Source: RYN-230 sp963717125 (GTDB lineage Bacteria > Actinomycetota > Actinomycetes > Streptosporangiales > Streptosporangiaceae). From it: a stretch of 64,000 nt of DNA. The notes beneath the pieces are model-generated. The model was not told where the DNA came from. It saw only the letters and a program-made list of their open reading frames with translations, and searched no databases. The DNA is taken from NCBI GenBank assembly GCA_963717125.1, contig CAVQVG010000019.1, forward strand, positions 434,001 through 498,000. Direction: 5' to 3'. This document shows, piece by piece, positions 8,097 to 17,495 of this stretch (position 1 is the stretch's first letter; every line of letters begins with the position of its first letter). The translations under genes were made by a program, and so were the position numbers.

Positions 8097-9311
8097 CTAG
8101 TTGTACGAGTTGACGGGCGGCAGCGTGCCGTTGAGCAGGAAGTCGCCGGCGTGCATCGACTTGAAATCGAGCGGGTTGTGCAGGGATAGCGTGCGGGCGT
8201 TGCGCCAGTGCCGGTCGAAGCCGTACTTCTCCAGCACGCTGCCCGCGCCGCACACCTTGAACAGGGTGGACCCGGCGAACATGGCTGCCTCGGCGGCCGC
8301 CTCCCGGGCCTGGCCGGTGAGCACGGACGCCTCGCCCCGGATGCGCAAGTCGCCCGGGTGCGCGACCGCGGCGTCGCACAGTTCCGCGGCGCGCAGCGAG
8401 AGCAGCTCGGCCGCGTCCACGGCCGTCTTCATCTCGCCCACCCGGAGCTGGGTGTACAGGTCGTCGCTGGCCCGGTCGGCCGGGCTCTCGTACCACTTCC
8501 GGGCCTTGGTCTGGACGAACCCGACCGCGTCGTCGAGCGCGTTCTTGGCGATGCCGACGAACACGCCGGTGTGCACCGCCTGGTAGTTCAGGGAGGTGAC
8601 CGCGCCGCCCCCGCCGCCCTCGGTGTCGGGGCTGCCCAGGCACAGCTCGTCCGGGATCCACACGTTGTCGAACTCGGTCGTGCCGCTGGCCGTGGTGCGC
8701 TGGCCGAACCCGGACCAGTCGTCGTGGATGGTCACGCCGGGCGCATCGGTCGGGGTGAAGAACACCCGAACCTCGTCGGAGCCGTCCAGCCGGCACGGGC
8801 CGAACGTGATGTCCCCCGCCAGGCTGCCGGTGCAGTAGAACTTCCGGCCGGTCAGCCGCCAGCCGTCGCCGTCCGGGCGCACCGTGGTGTTGAAGTCGTT
8901 GACGCTCTTGGTGCCGACCTCGGAGTACGCGTTGGTGATCCACAGCTCGCGGCTGAACCGGGGCAGCCACTTGGCCTGCACGACCGGGCAGGCGAACTCC
9001 TGCATCAGCCGGATGCCGCCGGTGTGCAGCTGGTACATCTGGCCGATGTTGGAGTCGCCGGCCGAGATGGCGATCACGACCTTCATCAGCTCCAGGAACG
9101 AGCCGCCGTAGCCGCCGTACTCACTGGGGACCATGAGGCCGAGCAGGCCGGATTCGCGGAACGCGGCACACTGTTCGTAGGGGAACTTCCGGTCGCGGTC
9201 GCGTTCGGCGGCGCCGACCCGGAACTCGTCGCGGAGCCGCTCGGCGATTCCGATCGGGTCGGCCAGGCCGACACTGTCCAGCTGCGCGTTCGTGCTTTCA
9301 GTGGTGGTCAC
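8097..9311 (-). CDS. Acyl-CoA dehydrogenase-fold flavoprotein (DszC/SfnB-like monooxygenase)
   Basis: The 404-residue protein has the acyl-CoA dehydrogenase fold: N-terminal helical part, middle beta domain with TGRKFYCTGS, and a C-terminal helical bundle. It lacks the usual catalytic Glu region. Overall it looks like the flavin-dependent monooxygenase branch (DszC, SfnB) that oxidises sulfur or nitrogen compounds with reduced flavin. I chose the GTG at 9311 because GAGAGGAC precedes it; the longer frame has no such site. It forms an operon with the AmiS-like channel. A flavin reductase partner is not visible nearby. Confidence 0.78.
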   Translation of the reverse strand: MTTTESTNAQLDSVGLADPIGIAERLRDEFRVGAAERDRDRKFPYEQCAAFRESGLLGLMVPSEYGGYGGSFLELMKVVIAISAGDSNIGQMYQLHTGGIRLMQEFACPVVQAKWLPRFSRELWITNAYSEVGTKSVNDFNTTVRPDGDGWRLTGRKFYCTGSLAGDITFGPCRLDGSDEVRVFFTPTDAPGVTIHDDWSGFGQRTTASGTTEFDNVWIPDELCLGSPDTEGGGGGAVTSLNYQAVHTGVFVGIAKNALDDAVGFVQTKARKWYESPADRASDDLYTQLRVGEMKTAVDAAELLSLRAAELCDAAVAHPGDLRIRGEASVLTGQAREAAAEAAMFAGSTLFKVCGAGSVLEKYGFDRHWRNARTLSLHNPLDFKSMHAGDFLLNGTLPPVNSYN

Positions 9312-9508
9312 GGCGGTGTCCTCTCGGTGAGACCCCTTCGTGACCAGCATGCGGACGCCGCCGGCCAGGCGTCCAATACGAATCCCCGACGCCGCGATAA
9401 CCAAATCCTATTAATTTGATCGAAAAACTATGATTCGGTGCGCCGTGTCGCCGTGTCGCCGGTCGCCGCCCGGCTGGCGGATGTGCCGCGGCGTGGTAGG
9501 AAGCAGCC

Positions 9509-10204
9509 ATGCGGCACGAGATGGGCGGGGCCCCGTTCGGGCCGTCTGAGGGCGCGCACTGGGAGGACGCCCGGATCCTCTGGGACTACCACCTGATGGA
9601 TCATGAGCTGCGGCCGTGTGCTGCGGGCATAGCGCTGGGCAGTAACGACCTGGGCGTAGCCACGCAAGCCGCCCGGCTGTACCACCAGGGGTTGTTCCCG
9701 GTGCTGGTGCTCACCGGGGCGAACAGCCCGACGACGATCGCCCGCTTCCCGCGCGGCGAGGCCACGCACTACCGGGAGCACGTCCTGGAGCTGGGCGTCC
9801 CCGAGCAGGTCATTCTGGTCGAGCCGACCGCGACCAACACCGGGCAGAACATCGAGCGGTCCCGCGCGGTGCTCCGCGAGGCAGACGTCGAGGTGGATTC
9901 CGTACTGCTTATCTCCAAGCCGTACATGCAGCGCCGGGCCTATGTCACCTGCCGCCAGGTGTGGCCGGAGGTGGCGCCCCGCTGCGCCGCCGAATCGGTG
10001 GACATGGCCGACTACGTGCGGCGGATCGGGAGCGCGCGGCGGGTCATCGACCATCTGGTCGGGGATCTGCAGCGCATCGCCGAGTACCCGGCGCGCGGTT
10101 TCGCCATCGCCCAGCCGGTGCCGGACAGCGTGCTGGCCGCCTACCGGCGGCTGGTCAAGGCCGGCTTCACCAGCCGCCTGCTGCCTACCGGGGAATCGGC
10201 TTGA
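9509..10204 (+). CDS. YdcF family (DUF218) protein
   Basis: A 231-residue cytosolic DUF218 protein. It shows the family pattern of an acidic-nucleotide-like fold: IALGSNDLGVATQAARLYHQG, LVLTGANS, then VEPTATNTGQNIERSRAVL and VLLISKPYMQRRAY. E. coli YdcF binds S-adenosylmethionine; related SanA/ElyC proteins act in envelope biology. The reaction is unknown. Its last 20 bp overlap the 3' end of the convergent carbonic-anhydrase-like gene. Confidence 0.85.
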   Translation: MRHEMGGAPFGPSEGAHWEDARILWDYHLMDHELRPCAAGIALGSNDLGVATQAARLYHQGLFPVLVLTGANSPTTIARFPRGEATHYREHVLELGVPEQVILVEPTATNTGQNIERSRAVLREADVEVDSVLLISKPYMQRRAYVTCRQVWPEVAPRCAAESVDMADYVRRIGSARRVIDHLVGDLQRIAEYPARGFAIAQPVPDSVLAAYRRLVKAGFTSRLLPTGESA

Positions 10205-10712
10205 CGCCGGCCGCGTGGCGGCGGGCCAGCGCCCGGTACACCTCGGGATTGTGGTCCACCCACAGCTTCGCGCCGCCCTTGACCTCCCCGGCGATCCTGG
10301 CCGGGACGCCGACCGCGAGCATGCCGTCCGGCACGGCCATCCCGGGCGGCACGGTGGCGCCCGCCGCGACCAGGGCCCGGCTGCCGATCCGCACCCCGTC
10401 GAGCACGGTAGCGCCGTTGCCGATCAGCGCCTCGGCCCCGATGACGGCGCCGTGCACCACGCACAGATGGCCGATCGTGGCCCCCGCGCCGACCTCGGTG
10501 ACCGGGTCGGCGCCGCCGTGCAGCACCGAGCCGTCCTGCACGTTGGCGCCGCGGCGCACGATGATCGGGCCGAAATCGGCCCGGAGCACCGCGCCGTACC
10601 AGATGGAGGCGTCGTCCTCGATCGTCACGTCCCCGACGAGCGTGGCGGTGGGCGCGATCCAGGCGGTCGGGCTGATGGCGGGCTCGCGGCCCTCGAAGGA
10701 GAAGAGTTGCAC
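10185..10712 (-). CDS. Gamma carbonic anhydrase-family hexapeptide-repeat protein
   Basis: The 175-residue protein folds as a left-handed beta-helix, shown by repeating I/V-G-x-x-A/V hexapeptides over residues ~10-150. Candidate metal ligands of gamma carbonic anhydrases are present: a His in DGSVLHGG and two in IGHLCVVHG. The PaaY-like branch of this family acts as thioesterase or anhydrase. It lies between YdcF (tail-to-tail overlap) and a large acyl-CoA dehydrogenase gene on the same strand 30 bp upstream, which hints at a role in acyl-CoA metabolism. Confidence 0.87.
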   Translation of the reverse strand: MQLFSFEGREPAISPTAWIAPTATLVGDVTIEDDASIWYGAVLRADFGPIIVRRGANVQDGSVLHGGADPVTEVGAGATIGHLCVVHGAVIGAEALIGNGATVLDGVRIGSRALVAAGATVPPGMAVPDGMLAVGVPARIAGEVKGGAKLWVDHNPEVYRALARRHAAGVKPIPR

Positions 10713-10742
10713 CCGCCCATGATGCCCTCCCGGCTGCCCGGG

Positions 10743-12917
10743 CTACTTGATGAGCGGGTCACGGGGCAGGCCGAGGATCCGCTCGGCTATCTGGTTCCGC
10801 TTGATCTCGGACGTGCCGCCCGCGATCGACATGGCCCGGTGCAGCAGCACCAGCGTGGCCGCCAGCCCGCCCGCACCGTCCAGGAACGCCGCGTCCGGCC
10901 CGGCCAGGTCGGCCATGATCGCGGCCGTCTCATGGCCGATCTCGGACAGCAGCAGCTTGGTGATGTTGCCCTCCGGCCCGGGGCCCCCGCCGGCCACCGC
11001 GCGGAACGCGCTGCGCTGGTTCAGCACGCCCATCGCGTGGGTGCGGGAGATGTGCCGGCCGATCCGGCCGGCTTCGCCGGCCAGCCGCTCCTGGTGCGCG
11101 TCGAACGGGGCGATGAACGCCCCGACCGGCATGGTCATGCCGCCGTCGCCACCGCCGATGCTGACGCTCTCGTTGCCCAGCGTGGCGCGGGCCACTGTCC
11201 AGCCGCCGTCGATCGGCCCGACCACGTCGGTGTCCGGCACGAACACGTCGTCGAAGAAGACCTCGTTGAAGTCGGACTCCCCGGTCGGCATCTTCAGCCG
11301 CCGGACGGTGACGCCGGGCGCATGCATGTCGATCACCATCATCGTGATGCCCTGGTGCTTGGGCACGTCCGGGTTGGTCCGCACCGTGGCCAGGCCGTAG
11401 TCGGCCAGATGCGCGCCGCTGGTCCAGACCTTCTGGCCGTTGATCCGCCAGCCCCCGCCGCCGTCCCCAGCCCCGTTCACTCTGGTCGCCCGGGTCCTGA
11501 TGCCGGCCGCGTCGGACCCGGCGCCTGGCTCGCTGAACAGCTGGCACCAGGTCACGTCCTGGTTGAGCGCCGGGCGGACCCAGCGCGCCACCTGGTCCGG
11601 GCTGGCGTGCTGGATCAGCGTCAGGATGATCCAGCCAGTGATACCGAGGCTGGGCCGTTTGATCCCGGCCGCGGCGAACTCCTGCTCGATCACCAGTTGC
11701 TCGAGGGCGGCCGCGTCCCGGCCCCACGGCTTGGGCCAGTTTGGCATCGCGTAACCGGTCTCGATCAGGGCCTGCTTCCTCGCGTCGCCGGGCAGGTCGC
11801 GCAGCCGGGCTACGTCGGGCCCGATCGCGGCCCGGATCGGCTCCGCCTCGGCGGGCAGGTCGATCGCGGCCGCCCGGCGTACGCCGCGGCGGACCAGGTC
11901 GGTGACCTCGATCGCGGCCTGCTCGGCGGACAGCACGGCGGCGATCGCCGCGGCCCGGCGCAGGTACAGGTGGGCATCGTGCTCCCAGGTGAAGCCGATC
12001 CCGCCGTGTACCTGGATGTTGAGGCTGGCGTTGCCGACCGCGGCGGCCACGGCCAGCGTGGCCGCGATGGCCGCGGTGTAGCTGAACTGGTCACCGCCGC
12101 CGATCCCGGCCCGGCCCGCGTCCCAAGTAGCGGCCGTGGCCAGCTCGGCGGCCACCAGCATGTTCGCGCAATGGTGCTTGACCGCCTGGAAGGTCGCGAT
12201 CGGGCGGCCGAACTGCTCGCGGACCTTGGCGTACCCGGCCGCCTGCTCGGTGGTCTCGGCGGCCACGCCGGTCGCCTCGGCGGCGAACACCGCCCGGGCC
12301 ACGTCGGTCAGCCGCCCGCGCGCGCCGGGCAGCACCGTGGCCGCCGCCGCGTCGAGCGTGACCCGGGCCGCCCGGCGGCTCTGGTCCAGATTGGCCGGCA
12401 CCTCGGCGCGGACCCCGCCCGCCGCCGTCTCGATCACCAGGACGTCGTCACCCACTGGGACCAGCAGAACGTCAGCCAGATGGCCGCTGATCACCACGCC
12501 GACCGGGCCGGTCGCGGTCCCGTCGGCATAGGTCACCTCGCCGCCCAGCGCGGTTGCGCCGATCATGGTGCCGTCCGCGAGCGACGGCAGCAGCCGCTTC
12601 TGCAGCTCGCCGGGCCCGGTCGCGCTCAGCACGGCGCTGGTGATCACGGTCGGCACGAACGGCCCGGGGGCTAGGTGGCGGCCCATCTGCTCGGCCACGA
12701 CCAGCGTTTCCGGCAGCCCGAAGCCGGAGCCGCCGCGTTCTTCCGGGATGTGCAGGCCGAGCAGGCCGAGACCGGCCAGCTCGGCCCAGAACGTGGGCAG
12801 CCCGTCGGACTCGGCATCGAGTAGGCTTCGGGCCTTCGCCCGGGACTGCTGGTTGGTCAGGAAACCGGCGACGGTTTGGGCGAGAGCGCGGTGTTCTTCG
12901 GAGATGGCGATCGACAT
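10743..12917 (-). CDS. Double-domain acyl-CoA dehydrogenase
   Basis: At about 724 residues this is a fusion of two acyl-CoA dehydrogenase units, a known actinobacterial arrangement. The N-terminal unit (~1-350) contains LHIPEERGGSGFGLPE and RAAAIAAVLSAEQAA. The C-terminal unit (~370-724) has WCQLFSEPGAGSD, the flavin/substrate segment INGQKVWTSGAHLADYG and the ending GGTSEIKRNQIAERILGLPRDP. The start at 12917 (MSIAISEEHRAL) fits the family and follows GGGGA. The substrate is likely a branched, aromatic or sterol-side-chain acyl-CoA, but this is not established here. It is divergent from the MFS gene. Confidence 0.88.
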   Translation of the reverse strand: MSIAISEEHRALAQTVAGFLTNQQSRAKARSLLDAESDGLPTFWAELAGLGLLGLHIPEERGGSGFGLPETLVVAEQMGRHLAPGPFVPTVITSAVLSATGPGELQKRLLPSLADGTMIGATALGGEVTYADGTATGPVGVVISGHLADVLLVPVGDDVLVIETAAGGVRAEVPANLDQSRRAARVTLDAAAATVLPGARGRLTDVARAVFAAEATGVAAETTEQAAGYAKVREQFGRPIATFQAVKHHCANMLVAAELATAATWDAGRAGIGGGDQFSYTAAIAATLAVAAAVGNASLNIQVHGGIGFTWEHDAHLYLRRAAAIAAVLSAEQAAIEVTDLVRRGVRRAAAIDLPAEAEPIRAAIGPDVARLRDLPGDARKQALIETGYAMPNWPKPWGRDAAALEQLVIEQEFAAAGIKRPSLGITGWIILTLIQHASPDQVARWVRPALNQDVTWCQLFSEPGAGSDAAGIRTRATRVNGAGDGGGGWRINGQKVWTSGAHLADYGLATVRTNPDVPKHQGITMMVIDMHAPGVTVRRLKMPTGESDFNEVFFDDVFVPDTDVVGPIDGGWTVARATLGNESVSIGGGDGGMTMPVGAFIAPFDAHQERLAGEAGRIGRHISRTHAMGVLNQRSAFRAVAGGGPGPEGNITKLLLSEIGHETAAIMADLAGPDAAFLDGAGGLAATLVLLHRAMSIAGGTSEIKRNQIAERILGLPRDPLIK

Positions 12918-13042
12918 AGCTAGATTTTCCCCATTTACCTCGTGCCAGATACCGCCGGGTTGCGTCATGATCCAGCCAGGCGCCGACACCGCGGCGGGAT
13001 CCTGGCCGCGCCGGTAGCGGAGCCGGGAGCCGCGGAGGTGTC

Positions 13043-14344
13043 ATGAGCGATCAGACGATCGGTCAGCCGGACGTGCACTCGCTCGCCCTGGCCGAGCCGA
13101 CCAAGCATGTGCGGCACCGCTGGATCGTCGGCCTGACCCTGGCCAGCCTGGGCATGTGGATGGCGTACCAGACGCCGCTGCAGGTCGTGCTGGCGCTCCA
13201 GTTGCAGGCCATCACCCCCCGGCACAAGATCGTCGCCCTGGCGGTGGTGACCGGGGTCGGGGCCATCTCCGCGGCGCTGGCCACCCCGGTGGTGGGCGCG
13301 CTGTCCGACCGCACCACGCATGGCCGGCGGCTGGGCCGGTTCAGCGGCCGCCGGCACCGGTGGACGCTGGCCATGGTCGTGCTGGCCGCGGCCTGCCTGG
13401 CGCTGCTGGCCGGGCAAGGCACCGTGCTCGGCGTGGCCGTGCTCTGGTTCCTGTTCAACATCTTCCAGAACGGCGAGTACGCCACGCTGAGCGCGGCCAT
13501 CCCGGACCACGTCCCGGTCCGGCAGCGGGCCACGGTGGCCGGCTGGGTGGGCATGCCGATCGCGCTCGGCTTGGTCCTGGGCACCGTCCTGGTCGTGCAG
13601 GTGCTCGGCCAGGACCTGGTCAGCGGTTACATCACGCTGGCCGTGCTGATGGTGCTGCTGGCGCTGCCGTTCGTGCTGTTCACCCCCGACCCTCCGCTGG
13701 CGCCGGAATACCGGGAGCCGTTCTCCTGGCGCCGGGTGGCCTCCTCCTACTGGCTCAGCCCGCGCGAGCACCCCGATTTCGGCTGGGCCTGGCTGACCCG
13801 CTTCCTGGCCAGCCTGGCCATCGCGATGGGCACCCTGTACCTGCTGTACTTCCTCCGCGACGCGGTGCACTACGCCCGGTTGTTCCCCGGCCAGACCGCC
13901 GCGGACGGCCTGCTCATCCTGATCCTGATCTACACCGCGTGCGTAGTGGTCGCCGCGATCATCGGCGGGATCATCTCCGACCGGCGTGGCCGCCGCAAGA
14001 TGATGGTCACCCTGTCCGGCCTGCTGATGGCGGCGGCCGCGCTGCTGCTGGCGTTCAGGGAGACCTGGCCGGCCGCGCTCGGCGCGGCGTTCCTCTACGG
14101 CCTGGGTTACGGGGCCTACATCGCGGTCGACCAGGCGCTGATCACGCAGGTGCTGCCGAAGGCCCGGGACCGGGCCAAGGACCTCGGGATCATCAACATC
14201 GCCATCGTCTGCCCGGGCGCCATCGGCGCGGTCATCGCGGCCCCGCTCGTCTCGCTGGCCGGCTACCCGGCCCTGTTCGGGGCGACCGCGGTGGTGGCCA
14301 TCGCCGCCTCGATCGGGGTCTGGCGGATCAAGAGCGTCAGCTGA
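13043..14344 (+). CDS. MFS transporter
   Basis: A 433-residue membrane protein with about 12 hydrophobic segments. The cytoplasmic loop between helices 2 and 3 carries the MFS motif GALSDRTTHGRRLGR, and a second GIISDRRGRRK motif follows the middle loop, confirming two six-helix halves. The family moves small solutes with protons. It resembles predicted sugar or drug MFS proteins, but the substrate is unknown. It starts 125 bp from the divergent acyl-CoA dehydrogenase and is followed by a decayed P450. Confidence 0.88.
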   Translation: MSDQTIGQPDVHSLALAEPTKHVRHRWIVGLTLASLGMWMAYQTPLQVVLALQLQAITPRHKIVALAVVTGVGAISAALATPVVGALSDRTTHGRRLGRFSGRRHRWTLAMVVLAAACLALLAGQGTVLGVAVLWFLFNIFQNGEYATLSAAIPDHVPVRQRATVAGWVGMPIALGLVLGTVLVVQVLGQDLVSGYITLAVLMVLLALPFVLFTPDPPLAPEYREPFSWRRVASSYWLSPREHPDFGWAWLTRFLASLAIAMGTLYLLYFLRDAVHYARLFPGQTAADGLLILILIYTACVVVAAIIGGIISDRRGRRKMMVTLSGLLMAAAALLLAFRETWPAALGAAFLYGLGYGAYIAVDQALITQVLPKARDRAKDLGIINIAIVCPGAIGAVIAAPLVSLAGYPALFGATAVVAIAASIGVWRIKSVS

Positions 14345-14353
14345 GCCCGTCCG

Positions 14354-14848
14354 GTGACTCTCACTCCTGGCGCCCCGCTCAATATGCTCGACCCGTACCT
14401 GTACGCCGGGGACCCGCGCCCGGCCTATGCATGGCTGCGCGACGAGGCGCCGGCCTACTGGGACCCGGTCAACCGGCTCTGGGTGATCTCCCGGTACCCG
14501 CGATGGTCATCGCCGAACTGCTGGGCTTCGACCGCGCGCTGTGGCCGAAGTGCGTGGAATGGTCGGAGCGGACGATGGGCGCGGCCGGTTTCCGGGCTGA
14601 CGACCCCCGCCAGCCGGCCGGGTCGCCCGCGGCCACGGCAGCCCAACCACCACGTGGCGTTCGGCTTCGGCACCCATTTCTGCCTGGGCGCCAACCTGGC
14701 CCGGCTCGAGCTGCGGGTGCTGTTCGAGGAGCTGCTCCGCGCGGCGCCGGGCATCCGGCTGGCCTCCGGCGGCGAGCCCGAGTTCGCGCCCGGTTACTTC
14801 ACCCGCACGCTGCGCGAGCTGTGGGTGGAGTTCAGCCCCCGCTGCTAG
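14354..14848 (+). pseudogene. Cytochrome P450 remnant with two internal deletions
   Basis: Three P450 pieces are compressed into 495 bp. The N-terminal part (MLDPYLYAGDPRPAYAWLRDE..., to VISRYP near 14500) is in frame with the start. Next comes MVIAELLGFDRALWPKCVEWSE in a different frame (~14502-14580). The heme-ligand region HHVAFGFGTHFCLGANLARLEL (~14650-14710) is back in the first frame. The I-helix and ExxR region, some 200 residues, and the B-C region, ~100 residues, are missing. The protein cannot be a working P450. Its end overlaps the STAS gene by 17 bp. Confidence 0.85.
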
Positions 14849-15389
14849 CTGCCTCGCGATAGCCGCGCAGGCTGGGGCGACCGACCGCCGGCCTGATGCG
14901 CGGGCCGAGAACCCGCCGCAGGCGGGTCGCGGTCTCGGCCACCGGGGAGTACGAGAGGGGGTGGGCGGGCCAGGACCTCACCGGGCGGGGGGTCTGCACG
15001 GCCCCGCCGGCCCGGCCGGACGGGTCGTCGGGGGCACCGGCCGCGGCGCTGACCGTGGCGAAGGCAAGGAGGTGCCGGTCGAGCCCCGTGCTCCGCAATA
15101 TCCGGCTGACCTCTGGCGGGACGGCGGCCAAGCGCAGGAATCCACCGAGGATCCTGGCCCGGCGGCCGGTGCCGACCAGCACGGCGAGCCCGCTCGCGTC
15201 GCAGAAGGTCACCCTGGACAGGTCGACGACCAGCCGGCCGGAAGCAGGCCGGAGCAGGGCCAGGAGTTGCTCGCGCAGCTCGGGGACACTGGCAACGTCG
15301 AGTTCACCGGCCAGTTCGGCGATGGTGACGCGGTCTTCGGTGCGGGCAGAAACGTGTAGGCCGGAGCTGGCCGCGGCGGCGGAGTGCAT
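14832..15389 (-). CDS. STAS-domain anti-sigma factor antagonist
   Basis: A protein of about 185 residues with a STAS domain over residues ~10-110: VTIAELAGELDVASVPELREQL, then LVVDLSRVTFCDASGLAVLV. The DASG Ser is the site phosphorylated in SpoIIAA/RsbV-like antagonists. These release sigma factors by binding anti-sigma kinases. The C-terminal ~75 residues are Pro/Arg-rich without a recognised domain. No kinase partner is adjacent. The start at 15389 (MHSAAAASS) was preferred to the longer frame because the homology begins there. Confidence 0.85.
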   Translation of the reverse strand: MHSAAAASSGLHVSARTEDRVTIAELAGELDVASVPELREQLLALLRPASGRLVVDLSRVTFCDASGLAVLVGTGRRARILGGFLRLAAVPPEVSRILRSTGLDRHLLAFATVSAAAGAPDDPSGRAGGAVQTPRPVRSWPAHPLSYSPVAETATRLRRVLGPRIRPAVGRPSLRGYREAASSGG

Positions 15390-15427
15390 GGCTGGGTCTC
15401 CGATCAGATGAGGTGAACCGGGCTGCC

Positions 15428-15784
15428 TCAGGACGGCGCGGTCCGCGGGCGCACCCGCGGCTCGGCCTGGCTGGGGCCTGCGGCCTCCCATTCTGCTGGC
15501 TGGTCCGCATCCGGGGCCGTGAGCAGGGCGAGGACCTCCCCGACGGTCCGCTCCCGGGTGGTTGGCTCGGGAAGCGGCTGGTGCGCCTCGATGTGGTAGT
15601 GATTGCGGCGGCCGTCTTTGCGCTTGCTGATGTACCCGGCCGCGGTCAGGTCCGTGACGATGCCATAGGCGCTTCGCTCGGTGATGCCCAGCCGGGCCGC
15701 GATGTCGCGCAGCCGCATCCCCGGATCGTGGGCGAGAAGCAACAGCACACGCCCGTGATTGCTCAGAAAACCCCAGCTGCCCAC
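15428..15784 (-). CDS. Winged helix-turn-helix regulator
   Basis: A 118-residue MarR/ArsR-like winged-helix protein. The HTH is LRDIAARLGITERSAYGIVTDLTAAGYI, followed by a wing KRKDGRRNHYHIE. The first residues, GFLSNHGRVLLLLAHDPGM, form helix 1, giving the classic small archaeal/actinobacterial HTH plan. No ligand-binding domain is present. It reads divergently from the DEAD-box helicase across a 268-bp gap (15785-16052). That gap has AT-rich sequence near 15795-15830 and probably holds both promoters. Confidence 0.82.
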   Translation of the reverse strand: MGSWGFLSNHGRVLLLLAHDPGMRLRDIAARLGITERSAYGIVTDLTAAGYISKRKDGRRNHYHIEAHQPLPEPTTRERTVGEVLALLTAPDADQPAEWEAAGPSQAEPRVRPRTAPS

Positions 15785-16052
15785 GTCCCCCAGACTAGCA
15801 CATTCTCTAGAAATTTATTACTAGTATTCCAGTGCGAACGTTGGCGTAGCGGACCAGACCCGGGACGCGCCGAGCCGGGATGAGCCGCGCGGCGCCGGCA
15901 CGGCGTGCGGTACGGTGTCCGTACACGGCACATCGTGAGGCGGCGTCATCAGGACGCGCCGGTCGTACCTCGCTCGGTGAGCGAGCTGGTTTCCACGGAT
16001 CTCATGTGGTGGCCTCCGAAAATGCGGCCACCCAGATCCGAAAGAGATTCCT

Positions 16053-17495
16053 TTGACTTTTGCGCCCACCGAAGATCCGCACGCCCGCCGGCGCCGCCGC
16101 GGCCGGACGAGGCCTGGATCCTCCGCCCGGGTCGCCGCGCGATTGAGCCTGGCGCAGTCCGCGCCGGCGCAGCACGACTCGGCGCCGGAAGCCGGCGCCG
16201 CTCCCACCATGGCCGAGGTGGCCACGCTGCATGCGGGCTTCGCCGAACTGGGCGTGCCCGGACGGCTGGTTGACACGCTGGCCGCAACCGGCGTCACGGT
16301 GCCGTTCCCGATCCAGGCGGCGGCGCTGCCGGATGCACTGGCCGGGCGGGACGTCCTGGGCCGCGGCCGGACCGGCTCCGGCAAGACGCTCAGCTTCGCC
16401 ATCCCGCTGGCCGCCGGGCTGGCCGACGGGTTCACCAGCGCGGGCCGCCCGCGTGGCCTGGTCCTGGTGCCCACCAGGGAGCTGGCCAGCCAGGTCCAGG
16501 CGGTGCTCGCGCCGCTGGCCCAGGCGCTGGACCTGACGGTGACCACCATTTTCGGCGGTACCGGGCAGAATGCGCAGGTAACGGCGCTGCGCAACCGGGT
16601 GGACATCGTCGTGGCCTGTCCCGGGCGGCTGGCCGACCTCATCGAACAGGGGCATTGCCACCTGGGCGACGTGGAGATCAGCGTGCTGGACGAGGCGGAC
16701 CACATGGCCGACCTCGGCTTCCTGCCGGTGGTGCGGCGGCTGATGGCGGCCACCCCGCCGGACAGCCAGCGGATGCTGTTCTCCGCCACCCTGGACAACG
16801 CGGTGGACGTGCTGGTGCGCCGGTTCCTCAGCGACCCGGCTGTGCACTCAGTGGATTCGGTCACCACCGTTCCCGGCGCCATGGTCCATCACCTCCTCAC
16901 CGTCACGCCTGGGGACCGGGTGGGCGTGGTCGCCGCGCTGGCGGGCGGCAGCCACCGGTCGCTGGTGTTCACCCGGACCAAGCACGGCGCGCAGAAGCTC
17001 GCCCGCCAGCTGGCCGGGGCAGGCGTATCCGTGGCGGAGTTGCACGGCAACCTCGGCCAGGGCGCCCGGGAGCGGAACCTGGCGTCGTTTGCCTCCGGCG
17101 CGACCCGGGTCCTGGTGGCCACGGACATCGCCGCCCGCGGCATCCACGTGGACGGCATCGGCCTGGTCATCCACGCGGACCCGCCCGCCGAGCCCAAGGC
17201 CTACCTGCACCGGTCCGGCCGGACCGCCCGGGCCGGCGCCGACGGCGTGGTCATCACGCTGCAGAGCCCGGCCCAGGCCGCCGACGTGCGCGGGCTGATG
17301 CGCCGCGCGGGCGTGAGCCCGCTGGCCGCGAGCGTAAGTCCCGGCTCCGCGCTGCTGCGCTCCATCGCCGGGCCGCGCGCCGCCTGGGTGGCGGCCGAGC
17401 CGTCCGCCGCCGCGGCCACGCTGACTGCCAGCCCAGGTACCGGCCACGGCGCCGTGGCCATGTCCGCAGGCTACCGGGGGCGCCGTAGGCGGTAG
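16053..17495 (+). CDS. DEAD-box RNA helicase
   Basis: A 480-residue ATP-dependent RNA helicase with all core motifs: Q motif FPIQ, Walker A GRGRTGSGKT, PTRELA, LDEADHMADLGF (DEAD), SAT, then RGIHVDG and HRSGRTARAG in the second RecA domain. The N-terminus (~50 residues) is Arg-rich and the C-terminus lacks an RNA-binding extension. The start is probably the TTG at 16053, behind a GAAAGAGA site. A cold-shock gene follows 246 bp downstream, and helicase plus Csp together suggest cold or growth-phase RNA remodelling. Confidence 0.92.
   Translation: MTFAPTEDPHARRRRRGRTRPGSSARVAARLSLAQSAPAQHDSAPEAGAAPTMAEVATLHAGFAELGVPGRLVDTLAATGVTVPFPIQAAALPDALAGRDVLGRGRTGSGKTLSFAIPLAAGLADGFTSAGRPRGLVLVPTRELASQVQAVLAPLAQALDLTVTTIFGGTGQNAQVTALRNRVDIVVACPGRLADLIEQGHCHLGDVEISVLDEADHMADLGFLPVVRRLMAATPPDSQRMLFSATLDNAVDVLVRRFLSDPAVHSVDSVTTVPGAMVHHLLTVTPGDRVGVVAALAGGSHRSLVFTRTKHGAQKLARQLAGAGVSVAELHGNLGQGARERNLASFASGATRVLVATDIAARGIHVDGIGLVIHADPPAEPKAYLHRSGRTARAGADGVVITLQSPAQAADVRGLMRRAGVSPLAASVSPGSALLRSIAGPRAAWVAAEPSAAAATLTASPGTGHGAVAMSAGYRGRRRR

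Noticed and set aside
7399..8970. 523-codon minus-strand frame across the AmiS and oxygenase genes
   Set aside because: It overlaps two genuine genes in another frame and has no recognisable motif.
9942..12674. 910-codon open frame on the plus strand
   Set aside because: It runs antisense to the gamma carbonic anhydrase and the double acyl-CoA dehydrogenase, which have clear motifs. Its own translation is Arg/Gly/Pro-rich without any domain, typical of a high-GC shadow frame.
13156..14862. 568-codon frame over the MFS transporter
   Set aside because: Low-complexity Arg/Gly/Ala translation; the MFS protein in the other frame has real motifs. Only its end, which holds one shifted piece of the P450 relic, was used.
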